From Planifilum fimeticola (lineage in GTDB: Bacteria > Bacillota > Bacilli > Thermoactinomycetales > DSM-44946): a DNA stretch of 64,000 bases. The position numbers were made by a program, and so were the translations under genes. Location of the stretch: NCBI RefSeq assembly GCF_003001905.1, contig NZ_PVNE01000010.1:1-64000 (forward strand), written 5' to 3'. The notes below the pieces were generated by a model, which did not search any database, was not told the origin of the DNA, and was given only the letters and a program-made list of their open reading frames with translations. Positions 35,104 to 43,287 of the stretch are shown here, piece by piece (the stretch's first letter is position 1; each line of letters opens with the position of its first letter).

Positions 35104-36464
35104 ACCGGAAGAGAAAAGGTGCCCGTGAGGTCGCACTCGATGTCCTGATCGCCGTCGAGGAGCGGGGAGCCTACAGCAATCTGCTGCTGAACCGCACCCT
35201 CGAACGGACTTCCCTTTCCCCCCGGGACCGCCGATTGGCCACCGAGCTGGTTTACGGCACGATACAACGGCTCAACACTCTGGACTGGATTCTCGACCGG
35301 TTTGTCAAAAAGGGCGTGCGATCCCTCCAGCCCTGGGTCCGGCAATTGCTCCGGCTGGGCCTTTACCAATTGCACTATCTGGACCGAATACCGCACCGGG
35401 CGGCGGTCCATGAGACCGTCAACCTCGCCAAAGGGCGGGGGCACAAGGGGATCGCCGGGCTGGTCAACGGCGTGCTCCGCGCCTATCTCCGGGATGATCG
35501 GAACTGGTCCTGGCTGGCCGCGCCGCGGACGGTGGAGGATTGGGCGCTGGCCACTTCCCATCCGGTCTGGATGGTCCGCCGCTTTCAGGAAGTGTTCGGG
35601 GAAGAGACGGCGTGGAACATCCTGAGTGCCAACAATGAGCCGCCCCCGCTCTCCCTGCGGGTCAATCCCCTGAAGGCGGACCGGGAACGGTTGCTTCTTG
35701 AGATTGCCGAGTCTTCCGGGGGTGAAGCAAGGCCCTCCCTCCTTTCGCCGCAGGGAATCGTGCTCCGCGGGTTCGGCTCGCCCGCGTCTCTCCCGGGATT
35801 TCGGGAAGGGATGTTCACGGTGCAGGATGAAAGTTCCATGCTGGTGGCGGAAGCGGTGGCGCCCCGCCCGGGCCAGTTCGGTCTGGATGCGTGTGCCGCA
35901 CCGGGAGGGAAGACGACCCACCTGGCTGAGAAGATGGGAAATCGCGGCCGAATTGTGGCCTTGGACATCCATCCCCACAAGCTGCGACTGATTGAGGAAA
36001 ACGCCAGGCGATTGGGGATTTCCATCGTGGAGGCGCGGCAGGCCGACGCCCGGGATTTGACGGGGGCGGTGGAGGAGCCGGCCGATTTCGTGCTCCTGGA
36101 CGCCCCCTGTTCGGGTTTGGGCGTGATCCGGCGAAAACCGGACATCAAGTGGCGGAAGGAGACCGCGGACATCGACGGAGTGGTCGCCCTCCAGTGGCAG
36201 ATGCTGATCTCCGTGTCCCGCTGGGTGCGTCCGGGGGGAACGCTGGTGTACAGCACCTGCACGCTGGAGCCGCGGGAAAACGAGGAACAGATCCGCCGCT
36301 TCCTCGAAAAGCATCCCGAATTCACCCCCGACGAAGGGCTGAGCGATCTCCTGTCCCCCGCAGTGATCCAAAAGGCTTCCATCGCGCCGGGCATGGTGCG
36401 GATCCTTCCCCATCATTTCGGCAGCGACGGTTTTTTCATCGCCCGGCTGGTGAGAAAAAAATAG
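35100..36464 (+). CDS. rsmB: 16S rRNA m5C967 methyltransferase
   Basis: A 454-residue protein with an N-terminal NusB-like RNA-binding domain (residues 1-130) and a C-terminal SAM methyltransferase domain. It has the SAM motif [18 protein letters not shown] near 262-279, catalytic DAPCSGLG near 331-338 and the second Cys in [11 protein letters not shown] near 384-394. It methylates cytosine 967 (E. coli numbering) of 16S rRNA. It ends the coaBC-priA-def-fmt-rsmB run. In B. subtilis rlmN follows immediately; here a germination operon of about 5 kb intervenes. Confidence 0.95.
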   Translation: MNRKRKGAREVALDVLIAVEERGAYSNLLLNRTLERTSLSPRDRRLATELVYGTIQRLNTLDWILDRFVKKGVRSLQPWVRQLLRLGLYQLHYLDRIPHRAAVHETVNLAKGRGHKGIAGLVNGVLRAYLRDDRNWSWLAAPRTVEDWALATSHPVWMVRRFQEVFGEETAWNILSANNEPPPLSLRVNPLKADRERLLLEIAESSGGEARPSLLSPQGIVLRGFGSPASLPGFREGMFTVQDESSMLVAEAVAPRPGQFGLDACAAPGGKTTHLAEKMGNRGRIVALDIHPHKLRLIEENARRLGISIVEARQADARDLTGAVEEPADFVLLDAPCSGLGVIRRKPDIKWRKETADIDGVVALQWQMLISVSRWVRPGGTLVYSTCTLEPRENEEQIRRFLEKHPEFTPDEGLSDLLSPAVIQKASIAPGMVRILPHHFGSDGFFIARLVRKK

Positions 36465-36677
36465 CGAAAGCCTTACGCTGCGCCCCCGAAAAAACGGGTT
36501 GTTCAAATGAGGGAGCGATTGTGCGCCGATCACCCCTGCTCATTGATCCGGGGCGGAAAACCGCGTCTCATCGGAAGCGTTGTGAAACCGCCTCCGATGG
36601 AAGGGGGCAGCTTTGTTTTTATTGCGCAACGGCAAAGGCCATCAGTGCCCTCTTTCCCGAAACATTTTTGGAGCTTT

Positions 36678-36702
36678 GAACACCCCGATTTGCGGGGTGT
36701 TC
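36678..36702. repeat. palindrome nearly identical to the downstream terminator stem
   Basis: GAACACCCCG (36678-36687) and CGGGGTGTTC (36693-36702) form a perfect 10-bp stem. Its arms are almost the same as those of the terminator at 36818-36849, so either left arm could pair with either right arm. There is no T-tract directly after it. Confidence 0.7.
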
Positions 36703-36709
36703 AGATCCT

Positions 36710-36809
36710 TGACAAATCAGAAGGGAGCGATTTTCCGCCGAGCGACTTTGCCACTGCATGGAGTCGAGGCGGGAAATCGCTTCCGAATCACGGGCCTCGA
36801 GGTTTGTCA
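36710..36809 (+). promoter_or_regulatory. riboswitch-like structured domain upstream of gerKA
   Basis: A closing stem TGACAAA (36710-36716) with TTTGTCA (36803-36809) encloses a long hairpin. Its arms are 36727-36739 and 36768-36780 (13 bp, one wobble), with inner CGACT/AGTCG (36743-36747 and 36762-36766) and CCA/TGG pairs. A CCTCGAGG palindrome (36795-36802) follows before the closing strand. An intrinsic terminator lies eight bases downstream. The aptamer-then-terminator layout is that of a cis-regulatory RNA. I could not match it to a known riboswitch or T-box class. Confidence 0.4.
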
Positions 36810-36817
36810 GCAGTCTC

Positions 36818-36849
36818 AAACACCCCGATTTCGGGGTGTTTTTGTTTTT
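36818..36849 (+). terminator. strong intrinsic terminator in the gerKA leader
   Basis: An 11-bp stem AAACACCCCGA/TCGGGGTGTTT with a two-base loop is followed by TTTTTGTTTTT. It lies about 70 bases before the gerKA start, so it either ends the rsmB transcript or acts as a conditional terminator for gerKABC. Confidence 0.85.
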
Positions 36850-36917
36850 GCGCAGAAAATGGGGCAGTGCATTTTTTCCAGTTGTGGGGAGAACCTAAAA
36901 CCGGAAGGTGATGAAGG

Positions 36918-38480
36918 GTGAAGCGTTCCTCCCGGTTGATGCGCAGGCGGAAACAACGAAAAGAACAAATGCTTCAGGAGCTCGCCGAGAAGAAGCTCGA
37001 GGACAAGTTGGGAGATCGGCAGCTGGTCCCCAGTGTCGATGAGAATGTGCAATTTATCGGGAAGCTGCTGGGAGACGGTTCCGATGTGGTCACCCGTTTT
37101 TTCACGATTCAATACACTCCCGACCGCCGGGCGGCGATCATGTACATCGACGGATTGGTGGATGTTTCCCTGATCGATCAGTTTGTTCTTTCTCCCGTGA
37201 TGACGGAGGCGGAAAAGCTCCGGACGAAGACGGATCTGTGGGAGATGGTGAACGAAAGCCTGATCCAGACCGGGGAGATGAGGATCACCGCCAAGATGAA
37301 GGACTTGGTGGAAGGGCTCCTTTCCGGGGATACGATTCTGCTCCTGGACGGAGAGAGCCAGGGGCTGATCATCGGTTCCAAGGGATGGCCCATGCGGAGC
37401 GTGGAGGAACCGAAGACGGCCGCCGTCGTCCGCGGCCCCCGGGAGGGCTTTTCCGAAACGATCCGCGTCAACACCGCCCTGATCCGCCGTCGGTTGAGGG
37501 ATCCCGACCTCCGGATGAAAAGTTTCAAGGTGGGGCGCAGGACCCGCACGGATGTCGTCCTCTGCTATATCGAAGGGGTGTCCGACCCCAAGCTGGTCGA
37601 GAAAGTGGAGCGAAGAATCCGGGGGATCGAGTTGGACGGCGTGCTGGAGAGCGGTTATATCGAAGAGATGATACAGGATGACTACTGGACTCCCTTTCCC
37701 CTGATCCAGAATACGGAACGCCCCGATTCGGCCGTCAGCCACCTGCTGGAAGGGAAGGTGGTCATCCTCGTCGACGGTACTCCCCACGCGCTGATCGCCC
37801 CGGCGGTCTTCGCCCAGTTTTATTACAGCTCGGAGGATTATTACGAGCGCTATATAATCGCCACCTTCCTCCGCTTTCTCCGCTTGCTTTCCCTGATCAT
37901 CGCCCTGTTGGGGCCGGCTTTCTACATCGCCTTTGTCTCCTTCCACACGGAGATGCTCCCGTCTTCACTGGCCATCGCCATGGCGGCGGGACGGGCGACG
38001 GTTCCTTTTCCCTCCATCGTCGAGGCCCTTTTGATGGAGATCAGCGTGGAAATCCTGCGGGAAGCGAGCGTCCGGTTGCCGGGGCCCTTCGGGCCGACGA
38101 TCGGGATCGTCGGAGCGCTGGTGATCGGGGAGGCGTCGGTGACGGCGGGGCTGGTCAGCCCGCTCATGGTGATCGTGGTCGGGCTCACCACGATCAGCTC
38201 CTATGCCAACCCCAGCTACAACGCGGCGATCTCCCTCCGCCTGCTCCGGTTTCCCATCATGATCGTCGCGGCGGGTTTCGGCCTGTACGGAATTGTCCTC
38301 AGTATCATGCTTCTGCTGCATCACTTGGTGAAATTGGAGTCCTTCGGGGTTCCGTACATGGCTCCGATGGCGCCCTTGCGCTGGCAGGATGTGAAGGACC
38401 TGCTGATTCGGGTCCCCTGGACGATGATGAAAAAGAGGCCATCGATTTTTCGTCCCCGAAACCGGGTGCGGGAAGAGTAA
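36918..38480 (+). CDS. gerKA: germinant receptor subunit A (GerA family)
   Basis: A 520-residue GerA-family subunit. It has a basic cytoplasmic N-terminus, a long soluble domain to about residue 295, then four to five membrane helices (about 300-330, 345-365, 395-440 and 445-465) containing the family motif ALLMEISVEILREASVRLPGP split around residues 368-388. It starts at GTG behind GGAAGGTG. With GerB-type transporter and GerC-type lipoprotein partners it forms the spore inner-membrane receptor that opens when nutrients bind. The gerK label is by general resemblance; the specific germinant is unknown. Confidence 0.9.
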   Translation: MKRSSRLMRRRKQRKEQMLQELAEKKLEDKLGDRQLVPSVDENVQFIGKLLGDGSDVVTRFFTIQYTPDRRAAIMYIDGLVDVSLIDQFVLSPVMTEAEKLRTKTDLWEMVNESLIQTGEMRITAKMKDLVEGLLSGDTILLLDGESQGLIIGSKGWPMRSVEEPKTAAVVRGPREGFSETIRVNTALIRRRLRDPDLRMKSFKVGRRTRTDVVLCYIEGVSDPKLVEKVERRIRGIELDGVLESGYIEEMIQDDYWTPFPLIQNTERPDSAVSHLLEGKVVILVDGTPHALIAPAVFAQFYYSSEDYYERYIIATFLRFLRLLSLIIALLGPAFYIAFVSFHTEMLPSSLAIAMAAGRATVPFPSIVEALLMEISVEILREASVRLPGPFGPTIGIVGALVIGEASVTAGLVSPLMVIVVGLTTISSYANPSYNAAISLRLLRFPIMIVAAGFGLYGIVLSIMLLLHHLVKLESFGVPYMAPMAPLRWQDVKDLLIRVPWTMMKKRPSIFRPRNRVREE

Positions 38481-38492
38481 GGAGGTGGTGCC

Positions 38493-39659
38493 ATGGCTTC
38501 ACACGCGAGCGGAAAATCCTGGCTGCCAAAGGGCTCGATTTCCCCCTATCAGGTCTACGCGCTCATGGTTCACAGCGTCATCGGTGTCGGCGTGCTGCTC
38601 TTTCCCCGCTCGATGGCCAAGGAAATGGGCACGGACGGGATTCTGGTGATCCCGCTGGTGGGGATCATAGCCGGAATCATGCTCTTTGTGATCAGCAAAT
38701 TGGGCAGTCTTTTTCCGGGGATGAGCCTTGCCGCCATCATCGAGGAAGTCCTCGGAATCAGGAGGTATCCCTGGCTTGGGAAAATTTTGGGCGTTGTTTT
38801 TCTCGCCATTTTTCTCGTGAACTGGCTGGGAGGCATGGTGGTGGTGACCCGGACCTTCGGACAAGTGCTGGTGACCGCCGTCTTTCAGAGAACGCCGATC
38901 GTGGTCGTCATGTTGATGCTGGTCGCCGCCGCCGCCTATGTCAGCTACAGCCGGGTCCAGGTGCTGGCACGGTTCAACGAGTTTCTCCTCCCGCTCATCT
39001 ATGCCCCGGGGCTCCTGCTGATCGCGGCCCTGATTCAGGCCGGGGAAGTGGAACACCTTCTTCCCCTGTTTCAGGCGGATTGGAAGCAGGTGGTGAAGGG
39101 AGCCTCCACGGCTCTGTTTTCTTATACGGGCTTCGAGGTGGCCCTGGTTTTCATGGGCGCCTATCAGGAGCCGAAAAAGGCGTTTCGTTCCTATCTCACG
39201 GCCATATTCGTCATCACCTTGTTCGGATACTGGTTTACTTATCTCGTTTGTATGGCCGTCTTCGGAAAGGAGGAGTTGATCCGTCTGGCGTGGCCGGTGC
39301 TGGAATTGGTGAAGGCGGTCCACATTCCCGGGATGATTTTCGAACGGCTGGAATCGGCCGTGGTGTCCATCTGGGTGATCGCGGTGTTCACGACACTGAC
39401 CAATACGATGTTTGCCATTGTCCAGACTTTGCAGGAATTTTTGGGACTGGCGGATCGCCGCCGGAAATGGCTGACCCTCGCCGTCGGCGGGACCATCTAC
39501 GGCTTGGCCCTGTGGCCCACAAACATTTATGAGATGGGCAAATGGGGGGAATTGATGGGATATTGGTGGTTTTTCAGCATACTGCTGGTTCCGCCGCTAT
39601 TGTATGTCATCGCCCGCATCCGGAGAAAAAGGGGGGAGGAGGATGAGGCATCTGTCTAG
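38493..39659 (+). CDS. gerKB: germinant receptor subunit B (GerB, APC-type transporter fold)
   Basis: A 388-residue protein with ten predicted membrane helices, of the spore germination protein/amino-acid permease family. It begins ISPYQVYALMVHSVIGVGVL near residues 16-35, as in GerAB. This subunit binds the germinant. The start ATG follows GTAAGGAGGTGG, 13 bases after gerKA. The last 60 residues (from AVGGTIYGLALWPTN) are duplicated in degenerate form at 39775-40018, showing that a second gerB once followed. The operon continues with gerKC after a 339-base gap holding that relic and several hairpins. Confidence 0.92.
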   Translation: MASHASGKSWLPKGSISPYQVYALMVHSVIGVGVLLFPRSMAKEMGTDGILVIPLVGIIAGIMLFVISKLGSLFPGMSLAAIIEEVLGIRRYPWLGKILGVVFLAIFLVNWLGGMVVVTRTFGQVLVTAVFQRTPIVVVMLMLVAAAAYVSYSRVQVLARFNEFLLPLIYAPGLLLIAALIQAGEVEHLLPLFQADWKQVVKGASTALFSYTGFEVALVFMGAYQEPKKAFRSYLTAIFVITLFGYWFTYLVCMAVFGKEELIRLAWPVLELVKAVHIPGMIFERLESAVVSIWVIAVFTTLTNTMFAIVQTLQEFLGLADRRRKWLTLAVGGTIYGLALWPTNIYEMGKWGELMGYWWFFSILLVPPLLYVIARIRRKRGEEDEASV

Positions 39660-39774
39660 CCTCTTCGCGGAGTTTCCGGTGACGGGGCCTCCCCCGTTTG
39701 CCGGGAGGCGGGAAATCGGGGAAGCTCCGCCGGAGCGACGGCGATCCCCTTCCACCCGGGCGGGTGGAAGGGTC
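39660..39774 (+). other. hairpin-rich scar between gerKB and the gerB relic
   Basis: Three consecutive inverted repeats: CCTCCC/GGGAGG (about 39689-39709), GCTCC-GCC-GGAGC (39724-39736) and a perfect 11-bp CCCTTCCACCC/GGGTGGAAGGG stem (39747-39757 and 39762-39772). There is no T-tract after any of them and no gene. They may mark the junction where the body of the second gerB was lost, or reduce downstream expression. Confidence 0.5.
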
Positions 39775-40018
39775 CGTACAGATTGTCGCAGCGGGATTTG
39801 GCTGATATGGTCCGCAGGAAGAGATTGCCCTTTCGATCGGAGGGATCCTCTACGGGTTGGCTCTGTGGGCTACAAATGCCTATGAGATGGGGAAATGGGG
39901 AAGACGGGCCGGGCACTTCCGGCTTTTCAACGCGCTTCTGATTCCGTCGTCGCTTTACATCATCGCCCGAATCCGGGGGAAAAAGGGGGAGAAGAAGGGT
40001 GAGTCGCCGTCTGTTTAA
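39775..40018 (+). pseudogene. relic of a second gerB paralogue (C-terminal end)
   Basis: From about 39827 the frame reads ALSIGGILYGLALWATNAYE, continuing with MGKWG, then LLIPSSLYIIARIRGKKGEK, and ends with TAA at 40016-40018. The intact gerKB ends with the same pattern (AVGGTIYGLALWPTNIYEMG, LLVPPLLYVIARIRRKRGEE). Just upstream, in another frame, RDLADMVRRKRLPF matches gerKB GLADRRRKWLTL, implying a one-base deletion near 39815-39830. Nothing matching the first 320 codons remains. The relic overlaps the gerKC start by 20 bases, as an active gerB would. Confidence 0.85.
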
Positions 40019-41198
40019 CCTCTTGGTGTGGGTCCTGGTGATGGGACTTCTTTCCGGTTGCTGGGATCGACGGGAAATCGAACAGCGCTCCTCCGTCTTC
40101 GCGATGGCGATCGACGAACATCCGAAAGGGGTGGAGGTGTCCGTTCAGATTCCGATTCCGATCATGATCGTCGGTTCCGGCGGAGGCGGCGGCGGTCAGG
40201 GTGGACAGGGGGCGGTTCACAATTTCTCGGCGGTGGGGAAAACGGTGTACGAAGCCCTGGAGAATCTCCAAAACCAGACCAACCACGATCTGTTTCTGGG
40301 TCACACCCGCCTGCTTTTTCTGAGCGAAAAGGTTGTCCGGAACAAGGGAATGAAAATCCTGGACGCCCTGCGCCGCCATCCCGAAATCCGCCGCCAGATC
40401 TGGCCGTTGATCGTCGACGGGCCGGCGAAGGATGCGCTGATGGTCAAGTTGAGGCTGGCCGAGATCCCGACGGAATATATCCTGGATTTTGTGGAAAACG
40501 GATCGAGCCACGGGAGAATGGCGGACACCACGTTGGGTCAATGGTTCATCAATCAGTCGGATCCGACGCGGTCGGCCTATATCAATTATCTGCACGTTGA
40601 ACCGGGAATGGGCGGCGGCCAAGGGGATTCCGTCGGGCAGGGGAATTCCGACGGGCAAGGGGGTAACGCGGATGGAAAGGTTTTTTGGAAGGGGCTCGCG
40701 GTGATGAAGGGGGACCACATGGTGGGCAGCTTGTCGAGGGAAGAGAGCAATCCGATTCTGGAGCTTGTGGAAGAGAAGGCAGGTTATCCTGTGCGATTGA
40801 AGTGTTCGGACGGAAAGGGAATGATTACTTTCGAACCGAAGGTGGTCGATCCTTCGGTATCCGTGTCGCACCAGGGCAAAAAAGTAAAAATTCGGGTGAA
40901 GGTGGAGGTGTGGGGAGGGGTCGTGGAGAACACCTGTTCCAAACTGGATTTGAGCCAGGAGCAGGTCCTGAACAAGGTGGAGAAATGGCTGGAGCAGGCT
41001 TATGAAAAGCAGTTTCGGAAGACCTTGCACCTGGCGCAGAAGAAGTTTCGCACCGACGTGTTTCAGTTTGGATCGTTTCTCCATGCGTACCATCCGCATC
41101 TGTGGAATCGGATCGATTGGGAACGGGATTTTCCCAAGGCGGACGTGAAGGCGGATTATCAGGTGACGATCAACACCCTCAGTCTGGAAGCTCACTGA
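39999..41198 (+). CDS. gerKC: germinant receptor lipoprotein subunit C (GerC)
   Basis: A 399-residue lipoprotein. The signal peptide LLVWVLVMGLLSGC ends in a lipobox with Cys21, followed by WDRREIEQ as in GerAC/GerKC. It has a Ger(x)C C-terminal domain (about 230-395). There are two Gly-rich low-complexity inserts at about residues 58-70 and 203-227. It starts at GTG behind AAGGGGGAG, inside the last codons of the gerB relic. It anchors on the outer face of the spore inner membrane and is needed for receptor function. A terminator follows. Confidence 0.92.
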   Translation: MSRRLFNLLVWVLVMGLLSGCWDRREIEQRSSVFAMAIDEHPKGVEVSVQIPIPIMIVGSGGGGGGQGGQGAVHNFSAVGKTVYEALENLQNQTNHDLFLGHTRLLFLSEKVVRNKGMKILDALRRHPEIRRQIWPLIVDGPAKDALMVKLRLAEIPTEYILDFVENGSSHGRMADTTLGQWFINQSDPTRSAYINYLHVEPGMGGGQGDSVGQGNSDGQGGNADGKVFWKGLAVMKGDHMVGSLSREESNPILELVEEKAGYPVRLKCSDGKGMITFEPKVVDPSVSVSHQGKKVKIRVKVEVWGGVVENTCSKLDLSQEQVLNKVEKWLEQAYEKQFRKTLHLAQKKFRTDVFQFGSFLHAYHPHLWNRIDWERDFPKADVKADYQVTINTLSLEAH

Positions 41199-41202
41199 TC
41201 AC

Positions 41203-41235
41203 ACCGGTCCCGTTTGGGACCGGTCTTTTGGTTTT
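41203..41235 (+). terminator. intrinsic terminator of the ger operon
   Basis: A perfect 9-bp ACCGGTCCC/GGGACCGGT stem with a GTTT loop is followed by CTTTTGGTTTT, five bases past the gerKC stop. Confidence 0.9.
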
Positions 41236-41334
41236 GCAGAATCGGGGATTGAAATATACAATAAATGAGGGGGTCTTTTGGCCTAATCAGGAGTCCTCCC
41301 TTTGTATGTCCATCGTTTCCCGGGCGGCCGCGCC

Positions 41335-41363
41335 TTTTCAATCGGCCTGATCACTGTTATAAT
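41335..41363 (+). promoter_or_regulatory. promoter of the rlmN-prpC-prkC operon
   Basis: TTTTCA (41335-41340), 17 bases, then perfect TATAAT (41358-41363). It restarts the housekeeping operon after the inserted germination genes. Confidence 0.7.
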
Positions 41364-41421
41364 AATGAAAGTTTTGGTGGAGGGCGGTTATCCGCCGAAC
41401 ACCGCGGATGGAGATTGAATA

Positions 41422-42462
41422 ATGAAACCTGTTGCTTACGGATTGGATACCGACAATTGGAAAAAATGGATGAACCAACAAGATCAGCCGTCATGGCGTG
41501 CGGAACAGGTCATGAACTGGCTTTTTCAAAAACGGAGCACGGATTTCAACGAAATGACCAACCTGCCCCGCGATCTCCGCCTTCGATTGGCGGACACGTT
41601 CACCTTGGATCCGCTGGAGCCCCTCGAAGTCCAAACCTCCCGGGACGGCACGGTGAAGTTTTTGTTCGGGCTTCGGGACGGCCATGCGATAGAAACGGTG
41701 ATCATGCGCCACCGTTATGGAAACAGCGTCTGTGTCACCACTCAGGTCGGGTGCCGCATCGGTTGCACCTTTTGCGCCTCGACGCTGGGTGGGCTGAAAC
41801 GCAATCTGGAGGCCGGGGAGATCGTCGCCCAGGTGGTGGCCGCCCAGCGCTATCTCGACCAGGAGGGAGAGCGCGTCCGCACGGTCGTTGTCATGGGTTC
41901 GGGAGAACCCTTCGAAAATTATGAGGAGACGATGAGGTTCATCCGGGTGATCAACGACCCTGAAGGCCTACGGATCGGACAGCGGCACATCACCGTATCC
42001 ACGAGCGGCGTGGTACCCAATATCCGCCGGTTTGCCGAAGAAGGGCTGCAGGTGGGATTGGCCGTCTCCCTGCATGCCCCGAACAATGAGCTCCGGTCCA
42101 AACTGATGCCGATCAACCGCCGTTATCCCCTGCCGGAACTGATGGATGCTTGTTGGTATTATCTGGACATGACGGGGCGGCGCATCACCTTCGAATACGC
42201 CCTGATCGGCGATCGAAACGACGGGGAGGAGCATGCCCATGAGCTGGGCAAACTGCTATCGGGGATGAACTGTCTGGTCAACCTGATTCCCGTCAATTTC
42301 GTGCCGGAGCGAAACCTTCAGCGGACTCCGCGGGAGCGGATCTTCCGTTTTCAACAGGTCCTGCAGTCCTACAGGGTCAATACGACCATACGCCGGGAGC
42401 ACGGAAGCGACATCGATGCGGCCTGTGGCCAGTTGCGGGCCAAGCGGATCGGGGTGCTGTAA
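41422..42462 (+). CDS. rlmN: 23S rRNA m2A2503 / tRNA m2A37 methyltransferase
   Basis: A 346-residue radical-SAM enzyme. It has the [4Fe-4S]-binding CxxxCxxC as CRIGCTFC (about residues 113-120), the GSGEPF motif near 155-160 and the C-terminal catalytic Cys in AACGQLRAK. RlmN adds a C2 methyl group to A2503 of 23S rRNA and to A37 of some tRNAs. ATG 41422 follows GGATGGAG. It starts the conserved rlmN-prpC-prkC-rsgA-rpe series, which resumes after the germination operon, and has its own promoter. Confidence 0.95.
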   Translation: MKPVAYGLDTDNWKKWMNQQDQPSWRAEQVMNWLFQKRSTDFNEMTNLPRDLRLRLADTFTLDPLEPLEVQTSRDGTVKFLFGLRDGHAIETVIMRHRYGNSVCVTTQVGCRIGCTFCASTLGGLKRNLEAGEIVAQVVAAQRYLDQEGERVRTVVVMGSGEPFENYEETMRFIRVINDPEGLRIGQRHITVSTSGVVPNIRRFAEEGLQVGLAVSLHAPNNELRSKLMPINRRYPLPELMDACWYYLDMTGRRITFEYALIGDRNDGEEHAHELGKLLSGMNCLVNLIPVNFVPERNLQRTPRERIFRFQQVLQSYRVNTTIRREHGSDIDAACGQLRAKRIGVL

Positions 42463-42517
42463 TATCCCTCTCGAACGCAAGAAGAGGGATGGAGGCGTGG
42501 AGAAAGGAGTTACCGGC

Positions 42518-43270
42518 ATGGAAGCAGTATGGCGAACGGACAAAGGGAAGGTACGTCCGCAAAATGAAGATGCCGTTGACTTGTTCAGGTCGGATTTCGG
42601 ATCGCTGGTTGCGGTGCTCGCCGACGGAATGGGAGGTCACCGGAGCGGCGAAGTGGCCAGCCGGCACGCGGTGCAGGTGATCCGGCGGGAGCTGCGCTCT
42701 CTTTCCCCCGACGCCAGCACGGAGGAGCAGAAAAAGCGGCTGTTGGATGCGGTGGTGAAGGCCAACGCGGAAGTGCACCAGTTGGCCGACGGAAACGAAG
42801 AGTACCGCGGGATGGGGACGACCGTGATCGCTGCGGTGGTGAGCGAGTCAGAAGTGGTTCTCGCCCACATCGGAGACAGTCGGGCGTATATCCTTCACGA
42901 CGGGGGTCTGTACCAGCTGACGGAGGATCATTCGCTGGTCAACATGTTGATGAAGCACGGCCAGATTACCGAAGAGGAGGCCCGCACCCATCCGCACCGC
43001 AGCATGATCGTCAAAGCCCTGGGAACCAACACCGAAGTGGAGGCGGACATCATTGTCACTCCCTGGGAAAGGGAAGACATTCTCCTGATCTGCTCCGACG
43101 GATTGACCGATATCGTGGAGGAACGGGACATCGGTCTGGTCCTGACTTCGGATGTTTCCTTGTCGGAACAGGCGGACCAACTGATCCGGTTGGCTCTGGA
43201 TGCTGGAGGAACAGACAACATATCCTTGATCCTGATTAAAAACGCGGGCGGGTCGACCCCGTCATCGTAG
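42518..43270 (+). CDS. prpC: PP2C-type Ser/Thr phosphatase PrpC
   Basis: A 250-residue PPM-family phosphatase. It has metal-binding RPQNEDA (residues 13-19), LADGMGGH (34-41), HIGDSRAYI, SDGLTD and GGTDNIS motifs in order. It dephosphorylates PrkC and its substrates. ATG 42518 is chosen behind AAAGGAG; the 34 codons before it overlap rlmN and are not conserved. It forms the standard phosphatase-kinase pair with prkC 18 bases downstream, and both are presumably expressed from the rlmN promoter. Confidence 0.95.
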   Translation: MEAVWRTDKGKVRPQNEDAVDLFRSDFGSLVAVLADGMGGHRSGEVASRHAVQVIRRELRSLSPDASTEEQKKRLLDAVVKANAEVHQLADGNEEYRGMGTTVIAAVVSESEVVLAHIGDSRAYILHDGGLYQLTEDHSLVNMLMKHGQITEEEARTHPHRSMIVKALGTNTEVEADIIVTPWEREDILLICSDGLTDIVEERDIGLVLTSDVSLSEQADQLIRLALDAGGTDNISLILIKNAGGSTPSS

Positions 43271-43287
43271 CTCGGAGGAGGAGCGGG

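Larger units (their letters stand above)
36465..36917 (+). other. structured intergenic leader between rsmB and gerKA
   Basis: There is no gene in these 453 bases. It contains several strong hairpins. One at 36569-36599 (CATCGGA..TCCGATG with an inner GCG/CGC) is followed by a T-rich stretch at 36612-36620, perhaps the rsmB terminator. A palindrome lies at 36678-36702, a nested stem system at 36710-36809 and an intrinsic terminator at 36818-36849. The two halves share blocks (GGGTTGTTCA/GGGGTGTTCA, then GGGAGCGATT..CGCCGA, and AACACCCCGATTT at their ends), suggesting a degenerate tandem duplication. Confidence 0.6.

Noticed and set aside
36709-36737. TTGACA at 36709-36714 as a promoter -35
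   Set aside because: No -10-like hexamer at 16-18 bases; the bases belong to the closing stem of the leader structure.
36465-36917. T-box or c-di-AMP riboswitch before gerKA
   Set aside because: No T-box GGGTGG-type sequence and no recognisable c-di-AMP core; left as an unassigned structure.
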